From positions 68,158,188-68,222,187 of the forward strand of contig JBANSL010000013.1 of assembly GCA_037127255.1 (NCBI GenBank): DNA of 64,000 bases, given 5' to 3'. The notes beneath the pieces were generated by a model that did no database searches, was not told the DNA's origin, and saw only the letters and a program-made list of their open reading frames with translations. Source of the DNA: Persicaria tinctoria. Lineage: Eukaryota; Streptophyta; Magnoliopsida; Caryophyllales; Polygonaceae. Positions 35,461 to 46,749 of the stretch are shown here, in pieces (the stretch's first letter is position 1; every line of letters starts with the position of its first letter). The position numbers and the translations under genes were made by a program.

Positions 35461-38400
35461 TTAGGCGCAACAACGTACAGTAGCTTTCGACTTCATAGCT
35501 TGTATCTTCCTCAGTATCCTTTGCTGCACCGTACCGGACTTTGATGGTTTCTTCCTGCTGTTGTTCTCTCCCGCGCTTTTGTTGGAGCGCTCAACATCCA
35601 CAATTTTAGAATCTCTGATTGGCACTGTACGTACATGAATTGAAACTGTAAGATCATGAGATTGATTGTAATGTCCTCCTTGGGGTTTCCATTCATTGAT
35701 ATAATATATATATAGGTTACAAAGGTATTGGGCCTTAATGGGCTTTTGACCCACTATACAATAATAAGACCTATGTAATCTATCAAACCCCCGCAGTCGA
35801 AACTGGAGGGGCTCGGACAGTGAGACTGGAGCGAAAATCAATGAACAACTGTCTAGGTAAACCCTTGGTGAATATATTAGCGTATTGATATGAGGACGGG
35901 ACATGTAGAACGCGGACATGTCCTATGGCAACCTTGTCCCTGACGAAGTGGAGATCAAGCTCAATGTGCTTCGTGCGTTGATGTTGGACCGGGTTGCTAG
36001 CCAGATAGACTGCAGAGATGTTATCAGTGTAGACCAGAGTGGCCTTCATAAGAGGGCAACGGAGCTCAAGCAGGAGATTGCGGAGCCAAGAGCACTCAGA
36101 GACAACGTTGGCAACGCCCCTGTATTCGGCCTCAGCGCTGGAGCGAGACACGATAGACTGACGCTTGGCCGACCACGACACAAGGGTGTCGTTGAGGAAG
36201 ACACAGTAACCAGACGTGGAGCGACGTGTGTCAGGACAACCACCCCAATCCGCATCAGTGTAAGCAACAAGGTCAAGCTTAGAGGAAGGAGTGATCGTGG
36301 TGCCGAGCTCGAGTGTGCCGCTGATGTACCGAATGATCCGCTTTAAGGCATGAAAGTGGGGTTCCCTGGGTGCATGCATGAACAAGCAGATCTGCTGAAC
36401 GGCGTAACTGATATCAGGTCTGGTGAAGGTGAGATACTGAAGAGCACCAGCAAGGCTCCGGTACAAAGTCGGATCATCAACCAAAGGACCAGAGTGAGCG
36501 CTGAGCTTGTTGGATGTATCGACAGGGGTGGCGACCGGATTGCAGTTACTCATCTTAGCCCGAGCAACAATATCAGCAGCATACTTACTCTGTGAGAGGA
36601 ATAGGCCAGACGAATGCCGCTGAACAGCAACTCCCAAGAAGTAAGACAACTGACCCAAATCTGACATAGCGAATTCAGCACTTAGCTGTGAAATAATCGA
36701 CGTCCGAAGCGCATCAGAAGAGGCGGTGAGAATGATGTCGTCAACATACAGTAACAGAAATGCCATGTCGGAGCCTCTGCGATAGATGAACAGGGACGAA
36801 TCCGAGCGGCTGCCAATGAAACCCAAGCGGAGCAGATGAGAAGCAAAGCGCTGGAACCAAGCTCGCGGAGCCTGTTTTAGACCATACAGAGAGCGCTTCA
36901 GGAGACAGACATGCTTTGGGCGATCGGCATCAGTAAATCCCGGCGGCTGAAACATGTAGACTGTCTCATTCAGGTGACCATGCAGAAAAGCGTTCTTGAC
37001 ATCCAGCTGATGAATGGCCCATTTGCGCGACAGAGCTAAGCTCAATACCACTCGGATAGTGGCAGGCTTGACCACGGGGCTGAAGGTCTCATCACAATCA
37101 ATACCTACCTGTTGGGATCGACCGTTGACGACAAGACGGGCTTTATAACGCTCCAACGTCCCATCAGAGCGGAACTTGTGACGGAAGAGCCACATACAGC
37201 GAACGACGTTCGCCGCGGGAGGGCGAGGGACAAGAACCCAAGTACCATTCTTTGTAAGGGCCCTGTATTCGTCGAGCATAGCCGCCTGCCAATTCGGGTC
37301 GAGGAGGGTTGTTTTGTGGGAGGTGGGGATGGGGGAGAGGGAGGTCTGGGAGTCGGGAAGGACGGGGGAAAGAGGCGCAAGGTGCGGGGAGGAGGAAGCG
37401 GCGGGCGCCGCCAGGGAGGTGTTCGACGCGGCGGGTGCAGCAAAAGGGGCTGCAGCGGGCGCAGCAAGGGCTGCGGCGGGCGCCGCCAGGGACGAGTTTG
37501 TGGCTGCGGGCGCCGCAAATGGGGTTGCGGCGGGCTCCGCATTCAATGCCGCGGCCGCCGCATGTAGGTGAGGCGTGGGTGATTGTCGAGGTGAAGGGAG
37601 GTGGATAGCGGGGTGATGGTCGGAGGTCATGGAGATGATCTGACGGGGTCTGAAGACATCGGAGACGCTGCGGGTGTGTGGTCTGTTGGTAGATGGTGGC
37701 GGGGGAGGGGGAGACGCAGGAGCACCGGGAGAGCTCTGGGGAAGAATGAAGTGAGGGAATGGTGACTCAGACTCTGTCGACGACACAGGAGGTGTGGGAG
37801 ATGCGAAGGGAAATCGCGACTCATCAAAGGTGACATGACGAGAGAGAATGATCCTCTGAGTCTTGATATCGAGGCAAATGTAACCGCGATGATCAGACGG
37901 GTAGCCAAGAAAGACACAAGGGGTAGAGCGAGGGTGAAGCTTGTGGGGGGCGGTGGATGCCTGATTGGGGAAGCACAGGCAACCAAATGTACGAAGGTGA
38001 TCATATATGGGCAAAGTGTAATACAGTGCCTGAAACGGTGAGCGATGGATGAGGGTGGTGGAAGGGAGAATGTTGAGGAGGTAGCATGTGGTGGCCAAGG
38101 CGTAAGGCCAATAAAGGAGGGGAATGGATGCGTGGAAAAGAAGAGTGCGCATCATATTGGTGATGGTTCGGATGATTCGTTCGGCTTTGCCATTTTGTTG
38201 AGAGGTGTAGGGGCAGGACAAGCGATAGGATATCCCATTGGTATTAAAGAAAGTGTGAAAATCTTTGTTGTCAAATTCGCGGCCATTGTCGCATTGGAAA
38301 CACTTGACAGAGGTGTGAAACTGTGTTTTGATGTAAGCGTGGAATTTGGCAAAGATAGGAAACACTTGAGATTTAAAGTGCAAAGGGAAAACCCATCAGA

Positions 38401-40464
38401 AATGTCTATAATCATCCAGAAACAAATGGTAATACTTATGACCCTCCTTGGTAGGCACAGGAGATGTCCAAATATCACTATGAATAATATCAAAAGGTGC
38501 AAATGTAGTGTTTAAAGATCGCTGAAAGGGAAGTCTGGCATGCTTGCCTAACTGACAAGACGAACATAAACTAGAGCGAAGCTCTTTATTCCATTGGACA
38601 AGACTCTTAGAACGAAGTAAATCTAAAACTGCAGGACTGGGATGACCAAGGCGTGCATGCCAAAGACTGGATGATGATGCCGAGAGGGCGACTGGACTTG
38701 ACGGGCTGGATGGTGATGGTGACGACACAGGATAGAGCTCCCCGATGTTATTACATCTCAGACGAGTAACCCCCGTAGTAAGATCCTTCACAGAGAAACC
38801 AAACGGATCAAACACAAGAGAAACATTGTTGTCAGTGGTGAACCGACGGACAGAGATAAGGTTTTTGACAAGTTTGGGGGCAACAAGGACATTGTTGAGG
38901 TGCAAAGGGTTGGTAGGGGTTGGTAGTGTGGTGTGGCCAATGCCCGAAGTAGCAAGGCGACCACCGTTGCCGACGATAATAGAATGAGCAGGACCCTTAA
39001 AAGAAAGAGATGAGAGAGTACCTGAGGAGTTCGTCATATGGGAGGTAGCGCCAGTGTCCATGTACCAAGCGCCGTCAGGGGGTGTCAGCTGCATGGAAGA
39101 GAAGGCGTTGTGCACATCAGTCGGGTATGCCTGATCGGACGACGGACGGGGAGCAGGACCCAACAAGCCCTGCTGACGGTTGGGATATGGGGTAGGTCCA
39201 CGAAACGATGCACCGGGGTAGCCATAGGGCATCCAAGGAGGGTAGCCAGGGTTGGGGTACCAAGAGGGGTTGCGGGGATCGTAATGCTGCGGGCGGCCAT
39301 TGCTGCGGCCGCCGCGGGGTCTGCCACGGCCGCGGCCGCGCCCGCCGCTGCGGCCGCCGCCTCTTGGTCCCTGCTGATCGTTGCTGCGGCCAGGCTGTAG
39401 GGCAAGTTGCTCGATGATATCACTGGATGAGACCAACGCCGTCTTGTCTTTGGCGGCGTCGGTTGTCTGACGGTGAAGGCGAGTCTCCTCCAGGATCAGT
39501 TGGGACCGGGTCTTTTCGAACGTAGGGAGAGGTTCCGTCTGCTGTATATGAGTAGCAGCATCATTGTATTCAGAAGGGAGGCCCGAGAGTACCTGGAGGA
39601 CGAGGCGTGTGGCGCTGGGTTTGGAGTCAACGGCGTCGAGCTGATCAGCCAAGGTCTTGATGTGCTGACAGTAGGCAGATATCGACGGGAAAGAAGAAAG
39701 TTTGCAACTTGAGAATTCGTGCTCAAGATAGACAGCACGGGTGGACTTGTTGTCTTGAAAGATATCCTGAAGTTTCTTCCAAGCATTCAAGGCGGAGTCT
39801 TTGGGGTCGAGGATGGTGGTTAATAGATCTTTTGAGATGGTGTTGAAGATCCATTGAAGGACAATGGTGTCAAGTTGAGCGAAGAGATCGTCGTTTTCGC
39901 TTTCAGGGCGTTTGGCGGAGGAGTCAATGTGGTGGAGGACTTTATGAGCCTTAACATGGGTCGTGAAGAGGTGCGACCACATGATGTAGGTACTGGATTC
40001 ATGATCAAGAATGATAGGGATGCAATTTTTGATGTTGGAGATGGTTAGGGCGGAATGAAAAGGTGATTTGGTGGCGTTGGTTTCGACAGACATGGTGACG
40101 GGAAGGATAGAGAAAGAGGGGAGGGATGGTGCGGCGGCAAGGGGACGGGGAGGGCGGCGGCGAGGAGCGGCGAGGAGAGAGAAGGAGGTGGCGGGTTGAG
40201 TGGGGGCGAGGAGAGAGAGAGGGGGCGGCGAGGAGAGAGATAGAGGAGGCGGCTAAGGCTAGGGTTAGAGAAAAAGAAATTTAGGGTCTTTGGATCTTAG
40301 GCTGTGATACCATGTAAGATCATGAGATTGATTGTAATGTCCTCCTTAGGGTTTCCATTCATTGATATAACATATATATAGGTTACAAAGGTATTGGGCC
40401 TTAATGGGCTTTTGGCCCACTATACAATAATAAGACCTATGTAATCTATCAGAAACAAATACAT

Positions 40465-40506
<42 letters not shown>

Positions 40507-41080
40507 AACACGTGCAGGTTCTTAATTTATGCAGTATAATATATAGGGCACTTTCACTTACAAGTTCGTTGGTAACTCTGACGGAGCTTTGCTTGAGTAG
40601 CTCTCATCTTTGACTCTTGTTCTTCCTTGCTCAACTCTACAACCCGCCTCTTCTTCGGAAAATCAGCCTTCGACGACTCCTCATCTTCATCTTCTCCAAT
40701 TCAAGCTTCTTGATTAATGGCACTTTCAGCACCTTTCCGACTCCGTATCTTTTGCAAGTCATACCCATATGGCGATCCTGTTCCAGCTCGGCATTATGCA
40801 GCTTCATTGGCTCTCTCAAAACCTTTCCAACTCCATATTTTCTGCACTTCGGAAATTCGTCCTCGTCTTCATCTTCCTTGACGAGTTTGATTGGCTCTTT
40901 CAGGACTTTTCCGATTCCATATTTTTGGCATTTCGGAAAATCGCCCCCTTCATCTTCATCTTCATTAAAGAAGTCTTCGATCCAACCCATTTCTCCCGCC
41001 GAAAAACTGTAATCGCCTATATCTTCCGGAACTGTTGGAAATCCTTCGCTGAGATCGGGCCAAGAGCACAACGGATCCAT
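35461..41080 (-). CDS. Unrecognised acidic/basic repeat protein, two exons, split by a copia element
   Basis: Minus strand. Exon 1 (41080-40562) starts with ATG and ends at a GTAAGTG donor. Exon 2 (35624-35461) follows an acceptor ACGTACAG and ends in TAA. Removing the copia element leaves an intron of about 127 bp. The protein has three imperfect repeats of the form FPKCxKYGxGKVLxEPxKL (about residues 50, 75 and 105), separated by acidic DEDED runs, then a Lys/Arg-rich half with a possible nuclear signal (PKKRR) and a C-terminus ending KATVRCCA. About one base is missing near 40700: the frame before it runs into a stop, while the frame after it joins exon 2 in frame. It is therefore a frameshifted allele, a pseudogene, or a sequence error. 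I do not recognise the family. A MULE lies 31 bp upstream of the ATG. Confidence 0.6.
35647..40451 (-). mobile_element. Near-intact Ale-type Ty1/copia element (copia-2)
   Basis: The LTRs are 139 bp each (35647-35785 and 40313-40451). They begin TGTAAGATCATG, end GTAATCTATCA and differ at about three bases. The target duplication is GAAAC (35642-35646 and 40452-40456). The element is read on the minus strand, with its tRNA-Met primer-binding site next to the right LTR (40301-40312) and a G-rich purine tract next to the left LTR. At 4805 bp with very short LTRs it fits the Ale/Retrofit group. It lies in the intron of the host-like gene, in the same transcriptional direction. Confidence 0.95.
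35783..40093 (-). pseudogene. Gag-pol polyprotein of copia-2, one in-frame stop
   Basis: One reading frame runs from the ATG at 40093 to the TGA at 35783-35785, interrupted only by a TGA at 38396-38398. Domains in order: gag core (about residues 20-230); an Arg/Gly-rich tail (GGRGRGRGRPRGG) in place of the usual zinc knuckle; protease WYMDTGATSH (D-T-G intact); GAG-pre-integrase LWHARLGHPS; integrase with HSDIWTS, DNGREF and Glu in KAERIIRT; a Pro/Ala/Ser-rich spacer; RT with LLYVDDIILTA; and RNase H with YTDADWGG and SRSSAEAEYRG. The stop lies in the integrase just after LDDYRHF. All catalytic residues I can check are present. With LTRs differing at about 2 percent, this is a recent insertion. 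Confidence 0.93.
40467..40502. repeat. (AT)n microsatellite in the host intron
   Basis: About 18 AT repeats lie just beyond the copia-2 target duplication, inside the intron of the host-like gene. Confidence 0.95.
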
Positions 41081-41170
41081 ATCCCTAAATCAAATCATTA
41101 TATATATGTATGGAAACTTTAAAATGTAAAAACTCCTTAACGTGTAAAATCTGCTTAACGTGTAAAATTT

Positions 41171-41940
41171 GGGTTTAGGGGGCGCGCGCCGGATTTTAGT
41201 TAAAAAAACCGGGTTGAACCGGAAAAAATAAAAAAAAAAACAGAAGAAAACCGGTCCCTTCCAAAAAACGCGATTGCGTTCGCATGAAAACAGATTCGAT
41301 TGATGAAAAGCTTCACCTTCTCGCCGAGGATTACAATCAAACAATTTGAATTGCAAAAACCTGTAATCAGCAAAAGGATTCATCGAAGATCAGCCGAATA
41401 TCCTGAACGAAGCAACAACAACAGCAACAGAGGAAGAAATTTTCAGAAAAAGGTGCACAATATGTCCCTTCTTATTAGATTCAAATTCGCATTCGTTACT
41501 GTATTAATTAGTCCAAAGTTCATATAATTTGTCCTAATTTTGGATGCGTTCTGAAAAAGGTGCAGAATATCAGTGTAATTTGTGTAAACAAATCCCAAAT
41601 TTTTAGTAAAAATAAAATTATAGGCTAAAACGAACCTAGGGTTTGAAGTTTGCAAAACAGGAAATGGCCGTCAATTAACTTACATTTGCACTTAGAAAAT
41701 GCAAAAATTGAATAGAAAACACTGTTAATATACAATCCAATCCTCATTTGCATGAAATTTATATTAATAAAACCTCAAAGAACTGATATATGAGAGTTTG
41801 GTGTCTGATCTTAATATTCAGTATAAAATGTTGGTTTAGCACTTATGTAATTATAAATTGCACCGTTGATAGATTGATGGCACTGGTTACAAAAATTCAA
41901 TTTATCTAATAAGTTTTTCAATGTTGGTTTAACAGAAGAT
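41171..41940 (+). other. Leader region of the MULE transposase
   Basis: Non-coding, between the left TIR and the transposase ATG. It begins with a GC-rich patch (GGGGGCGCGCGCCGG at 41179-41193), which is striking in AT-rich DNA. Single TGCAC motifs lie near 41690 and 41860. Confidence 0.5.
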
Positions 41941-44674
41941 ATGGATTCTGTACCAGAGTCACATAATGAAAACATAGAATCCTCAGCTGCTTCGACTACT
42001 GCAATCGTTTGTGCAACACCAATCAGCATCGATGCAGGGCCTGAAGTGAATATCAATAATCTGATAGTGCAACATCATCTCCCATACCGGGTGTTTGTGA
42101 CACCAAACAACACGAGATATTGGATACCGATTTGCAGTGAAGAGTTAGAGCCAAAGGAAGGGAAAGTGTTCCAGACATTGAATGAAGCTGTGAAGGCATA
42201 TAAAGATTATGCATATAAAGCTGGATTTGATGTAAGACATGGGACTACAGTTAATGCCAACGGGGTACAGCAACTGAAGTACTTATACTGCAATAGAGAA
42301 GGATACTCAAAAGGTAAACAGACAAAGAAGCTAAGAAAAAGATTATATATACGAGTTGGTTGTACTGCTAAGATCATATATATCTGAACAAGGATATGTG
42401 GTGACAAAATTTGAGGAGAAGCACACACATCCTTTTGTTGATGAGATCTGCAGGGTATACATGAAGAGTAATAGGAAGATACAAAGTTACCATAAAAAAT
42501 TTGTACTGGACTGTGCAAAACAAAGAATTGGACCGGCAAAGGCATACAGATTATATAAAGAAATGGTGGGAGGATATAGCAATGTGGGTCCATCAGTGAT
42601 TGATTTCACAAATCACAGAAGAGATCTTTTGGCTTATTTCAAAGGATCTGATGCACAAGTTGTTATTGACAGATTCTTCCATAAGCAAGAAATATGCAGT
42701 GCATTCTACTTTGCTTTTGATGTAGATGAAGACAATCAGTTGAACAGATTGTTCTGGTGTGATGCAGTAAGCAGAAAAAACTTCTCATTATTTGGGGATG
42801 TTATTTCATTTGATTCAACGTACAACACAAACAGGTATTAGACATTATTCATATTGAATATTTACATACATCATATGTGTAAGCACTGTCATAGATATTT
42901 GTTATAAAACAGACAAAATACAGATTGCCTGATTTAGTCACAAATATAATAACCAGACTGCACAGATAGAATGTATAGATGCACAAAATCATGTATATTA
43001 TGCACTGCATGATCAAATAAGTGGAGAACCACACAGGCTAGTGATCTTTTATTTATATGGATATGTAGTAACAACTTTGCACATTTTTCTTTTGAAATTA
43101 ATGTAATGTTCACAAATGTCTTATATTAAAGGTACAAAATGGTGTTCAGTCCCTTCACAACATATGACCACCATAAATCACTGGTGCTGGTAGCATCAGG
43201 GCTTTTGATGAACGAGAATGTTGAGTCATATGTGTGGTTGTTTGAGCACTTCAAAAAAGCAATGGGTGGCAGTCCTAGAATTTTAACAACAGACCAAGAT
43301 CCATCAATGAAGATTGCTGTTCAAAATGTATTCCCAGAGGCTAGACACAGATTATGCATGTGGCATATCATGGAGAAGGTGTCTCAGAAAATAGACAACT
43401 CAATGAATGGATATTTCAAATTCAGTGACAAGTTGAGGAGTATTGTGTGGAACATGGAGAGTACGCCAGAAGAATTTGAAAAGGACTGGAATGCCTTAAT
43501 GGAAGAGTATGGAATGACAAGTCACTCGTGGTTGAGTGAACTGTTTACAATGAGAGACAAGTGGATCCCTGCATATTTTCATAATGTGAAGCTTAGTGGA
43601 TTGATTAAAACAACATCAATTTCAGAGAGCATGAACAGCTTCTTCCGTAAGTTCTCCAACTGCACTGCAAATTTAATTGAGTTTATGTTGTATTATGAAA
43701 GCGGAATTGAAAATCAAAGGCATATTCAAGGGAAGAAGAACTATGACTCTGAAATACTGGAACCAATTCTGATTTCGCCCCTTCCTCTAGAAAAGCATGC
43801 ATCTAGATTATACACAATAAAAATGTGGGGGAAATTTCAGGAGGAATTGAAAGGAGCATTGTACAACTGTAGAGTGACAAATGTGATAGAGATTGATGAG
43901 TTGGAGATATATACTCTAGAGGAAAACAGCAAGATATACACTGTTGAGCACAAACTTGAAGATCATGATTGCTGCTGCTCTTGTAAATTGTTCAACAGGT
44001 TAGGATATCCATGCCGACATATATTAACTGTTTTGAAGGATATACAACTTGAGAAGTTGCCAGAAACACTACTGCTTACTCGTTGGACTAAAGCAGCAAG
44101 TTTGAGTAATGTTTTCACTTTGGATGATGTTGTGGTCAGACAGTCAAGTGCAAAACAAGAACAAAAACTCCCGTTGAAAAATATGTTAGCTGAATTTCAT
44201 GCTTGTGTGGATTTAGTTAAGGACAATAGTGATCAGATTAAGCACTTAACATCTGCATTAACAAATGCAAAAAGGGAGCTCCAACAAAGTGCACAAACAT
44301 CAACATCTTCAACATCTTCAAAGTCTGGTATGTATGATGGGTTTGATGCAGAAACCCAAGATTACTGATTGCTTATTTAAACCCTTTTATAAAAAAAATA
44401 AAATAAAATAGCCCAGAATTATATATACAAAGTATACTAATTTTAATAAGTTTGTTAACTTGAAGCTATGTTTGAAGAGTTTGCTGGAGTAAGCCTCCCG
44501 AAGAATATGGTAATAAGAGACCCAAAACAAGCAAAGACAAAAGGCAGTGGGAAGAGGCTTAAAGGCAGGAAGGAAACAGCAATTCAAACACAGAAAAAGG
44601 GGAAGAGAATATGCTCAATCTGCCTTGAATATGCACCTCACAACAGCAGGACATGTCCATTAAGGGAAACATAA
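41941..44674 (+). CDS. MULE transposase of the FAR1/FHY3 type, with an apparent frameshift
   Basis: Exons 41941-42834, 43132-44337 and 44466-44674, with GT/AG introns that keep the frame (TYNTN-RYKM, then SSKS-AMFEEF). Order: FAR1-type DNA-binding domain (FQTLNEAVKAYKDYAYKAGF ... GYVVTKFEEKHTHPF), MULE DDE transposase (VISFDSTYNTN; LTTDQDPSM; SISESMNSFF giving D, D, E), SWIM zinc finger (CSCKLFNRLGYPCRH) and a C-terminal zinc knuckle (CSICLEYAPHNSRTCP). The frame breaks once near 42377 in an (AT)4 run inside the FAR1 domain, where a 2-bp slip would restore it. The catalytic core and SWIM domain are intact. Host FAR1/FHY3 regulators share this fold, but the TIRs and neighbours mark this one as the element's own transposase. 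The first intron holds three TGCAC motifs. Confidence 0.88.
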
Positions 44675-44878
44675 TAGGAATAATAAGCACAATTTGTAAT
44701 GGAAATTTATAAATGCATTTTAGTATTAGAAAAATGGTATACTTTTAGTTTTTTTATTCACAGATGTTATGTACCAACTTTTATATTATGTTCATTACTA
44801 TCTCGGTTTTGTGTTAGGATAATATTTAATTGTGCAGTACAATCTATTTTTATATTTTCCTTATTACAATAAACAATA

Positions 44879-45099
44879 CTCCCTCCGTCCAAAAATACAT
44901 GGTCTTTTAGACCTTTGCACGTTGATTAAGAAAAACTATTTATATTTAAATCTCATTACTTTTATAGAGATGGAAATTCTTTAATTTTAATTACTATTGT
45001 ACTTTTTAGGGGTAATCATTACCCTATAACCCTAAAAACCCATGTATTTTTGACAAAATTTCAAGGCCTAAAAGACCATGTATTTTAGGACGGAGGGAG
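44879..45099. mobile_element. Stowaway MITE nested in the MULE
   Basis: A 221-bp element with inverted ends CTCCCTCCGTCCAAAAATAC and its complement, flanked by TA (44877-44878 and 45100-45101). It sits in the intergenic DNA between the transposase and the small gene. Confidence 0.93.
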
Positions 45100-45694
45100 T
45101 AATTATTTTAAAGGAAAAAGGAGAAAAATCCCAAGTTGCAAATTGATACGTACAGGGTAGAACCTACTATTAATTATGACTTGCTTTGCAAGATTGTGAA
45201 AAATCTTGGACAAAGGGAGATTCAGGTAATGATGGAAGATCCATTTCCATAGCCTCAACTACAAACATCTAATCAACAAATAAGTACTTCTTAATTAATG
45301 TGCAATCAGAACACATCAACAAAAGAAGAAAACCAACGGTATGAAAGGGGATTGTTTCAAAACAACCATATACTTACTAAACACAGTTACTATAGGAATA
45401 AATAGTTTATAAAATTTATAAAAAAAATTAAATATAACAAGAACAACTTAAATAAATGTCTTTTTTTTAAAAAAAACGTGAAGATTCAAGGAGAAATATA
45501 AAATAAAATAATGAAGTCTACAAATAAAATACTGTATATAAATAATTAATGCAGATATGGGAAGTTGGGAAGTATTAAACATTTAAAATGGGTAATCATT
45601 GCAGTTATAGGAAGTTGGGGCGGGTAAATGTCTTTGGAAAACCGTCAATTGGATAAGGCCAATCAAATGATGGGAGATGAAGAGCCAAAACCGC
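45100..45694. other. Intergenic DNA upstream of the small MULE gene
   Basis: AT-rich, no gene seen. It contains two related phrases (GGTAATCATTGCAGTTATAGG near 45590, and ATTAATGCAGATATGGGAAG near 45545), probably part of the promoter of the gene at 45808. Confidence 0.4.
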
Positions 45695-45704
45695 CTATAT
45701 AAAC
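45695..45704 (+). promoter_or_regulatory. TATA box of the small MULE gene
   Basis: CTATATAAAC lies about 105 bp before the ATG at 45808, a normal distance for a plant promoter with a short leader. Confidence 0.65.
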
Positions 45705-45807
45705 ACATATCCTCCATCATAACACATCACACAAACCGCCTGAAAAAAAGAAGTCTTCTTCTCTTACACATCAAAAAACAGAGAAATCCCAAAGTCAAAA
45801 AGACAAG

Positions 45808-46282
45808 ATGGAAGGTTTCAACCCTTTTGTGTTTGCCGAAGAGTTCTACAAGATCAACAATGAGATAGACAAGTACTTGTACCCAGGGTACCACATGAAT
45901 CTCCTGGAGGAGGCTGCAGAGACAAACACGGAGGCCACAAGGAAGGACCTCCTGGAGGCCGCCGAGAAGCATCAGATCTTCCTGACTTCCCTCAACCAGG
46001 AGAGAAATGCAAATGCCTACAAGATATTGGAGGCAACTGAAAATGGGGAGGAAGAAACCCTGGAGAAGGTAAGTTATCAAAACTTTAAATAGTTTGATTT
46101 AAAATAAGATCGCAACATTATTTAACTTTTAAGTATAAATATTTCTGTAGTTCCAAAAGAAACAAGTGCAAGTGGAAGAAGAACTGGCCCAGTACATGGA
46201 GTACGTGACTGTCTGCATCAGGGAGGTCTTTGAGGAAGAAGACAAGAGGAGGAGGAAGATTGCAAACTTCCTTGGAAGATAA
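45808..46282 (+). CDS. Small charged protein gene of the MULE (two exons, 130 codons)
   Basis: Exon 1 45808-46068 ends at GAGAAG/GTAAGT. Exon 2 46151-46282 follows TTTCTGTAG and ends in TAA. The frame continues across the junction (EETLEK-FQKKQVQVEEEL). The protein is highly charged and likely helical or coiled-coil: MEGFNPFVFAEEFYKINNEI at the start, EEELAQYMEYV in the middle and EEEDKRRRKIANFLGR at the end. No known domain is recognised. It has its own TATA box, clean splice sites and no stops, so it is probably a real gene. It takes the place that vanB holds in VANDAL elements, but I cannot claim homology. Confidence 0.7.
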
Positions 46283-46522
46283 GCAGTCAAGTGCAGGAAG
46301 AAGAAGAAGATGAAGAATACAGACTTTACTTTTGAATTATTAATTAAATATTTTATATGAAATGTCTGTATTTCTTCTTAATTTGAAGTGTTTAAGTTTA
46401 AAACAATGGTATTTGGGGTTTGAAAAACAATTATGCAGTTGTAATTATGAACATCTATTTCCCTCTATTTATAACATATGTATTGCAGTATATTTGCCTA
46501 TGTGATTGAATGGAACAGGTAG

Positions 46523-46579
46523 GTATTTGAAGATGAAGAAAAGAGGAGGAGGATAACTGCAGACGTTCTTAGAAGATAG
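46523..46579 (+). pseudogene. Partial duplicate of the last exon of the small gene
   Basis: After an AG acceptor-like site the frame gives VFEDEEKRRRITADVLRR and then TAG. This mirrors the end of exon 2 (VFEEEDKRRRKIANFLGR). The following DNA is also similar (GAAGAAGAAG-type tail). It may be an alternative last exon or a decayed tandem copy. Confidence 0.65.
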
Positions 46580-46749
46580 GCGATCAAGAGCAAGAAGGAA
46601 GGAGGAGATTCAGAAGAAATCATATTTTTACTTGTGAATAGTTACTGTACTTTTGATTTTTGTAATATTGTAGATTTCAGTCTATTTGACATGTAACTGT
46701 CTTAAAATAAATGTAATCTCAGTTAATATTATAAATATAAACTATGATT

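Noticed and set aside
36046..37608. Long plus- and minus-strand open frames, Ala/Gly/Pro-rich, opposite and within the copia-2 pol region
   Set aside because: They are other-frame shadows of the GC-rich Pro/Ala spacer and RT of copia-2, and no recognisable domain is present.
41941..44674. A host FAR1/FHY3 light-signalling regulator
   Set aside because: The domain order is the same, but flanking TIRs, the frameshift, the Ulp1-like neighbour and the motif block point to the transposase of a mobile element.
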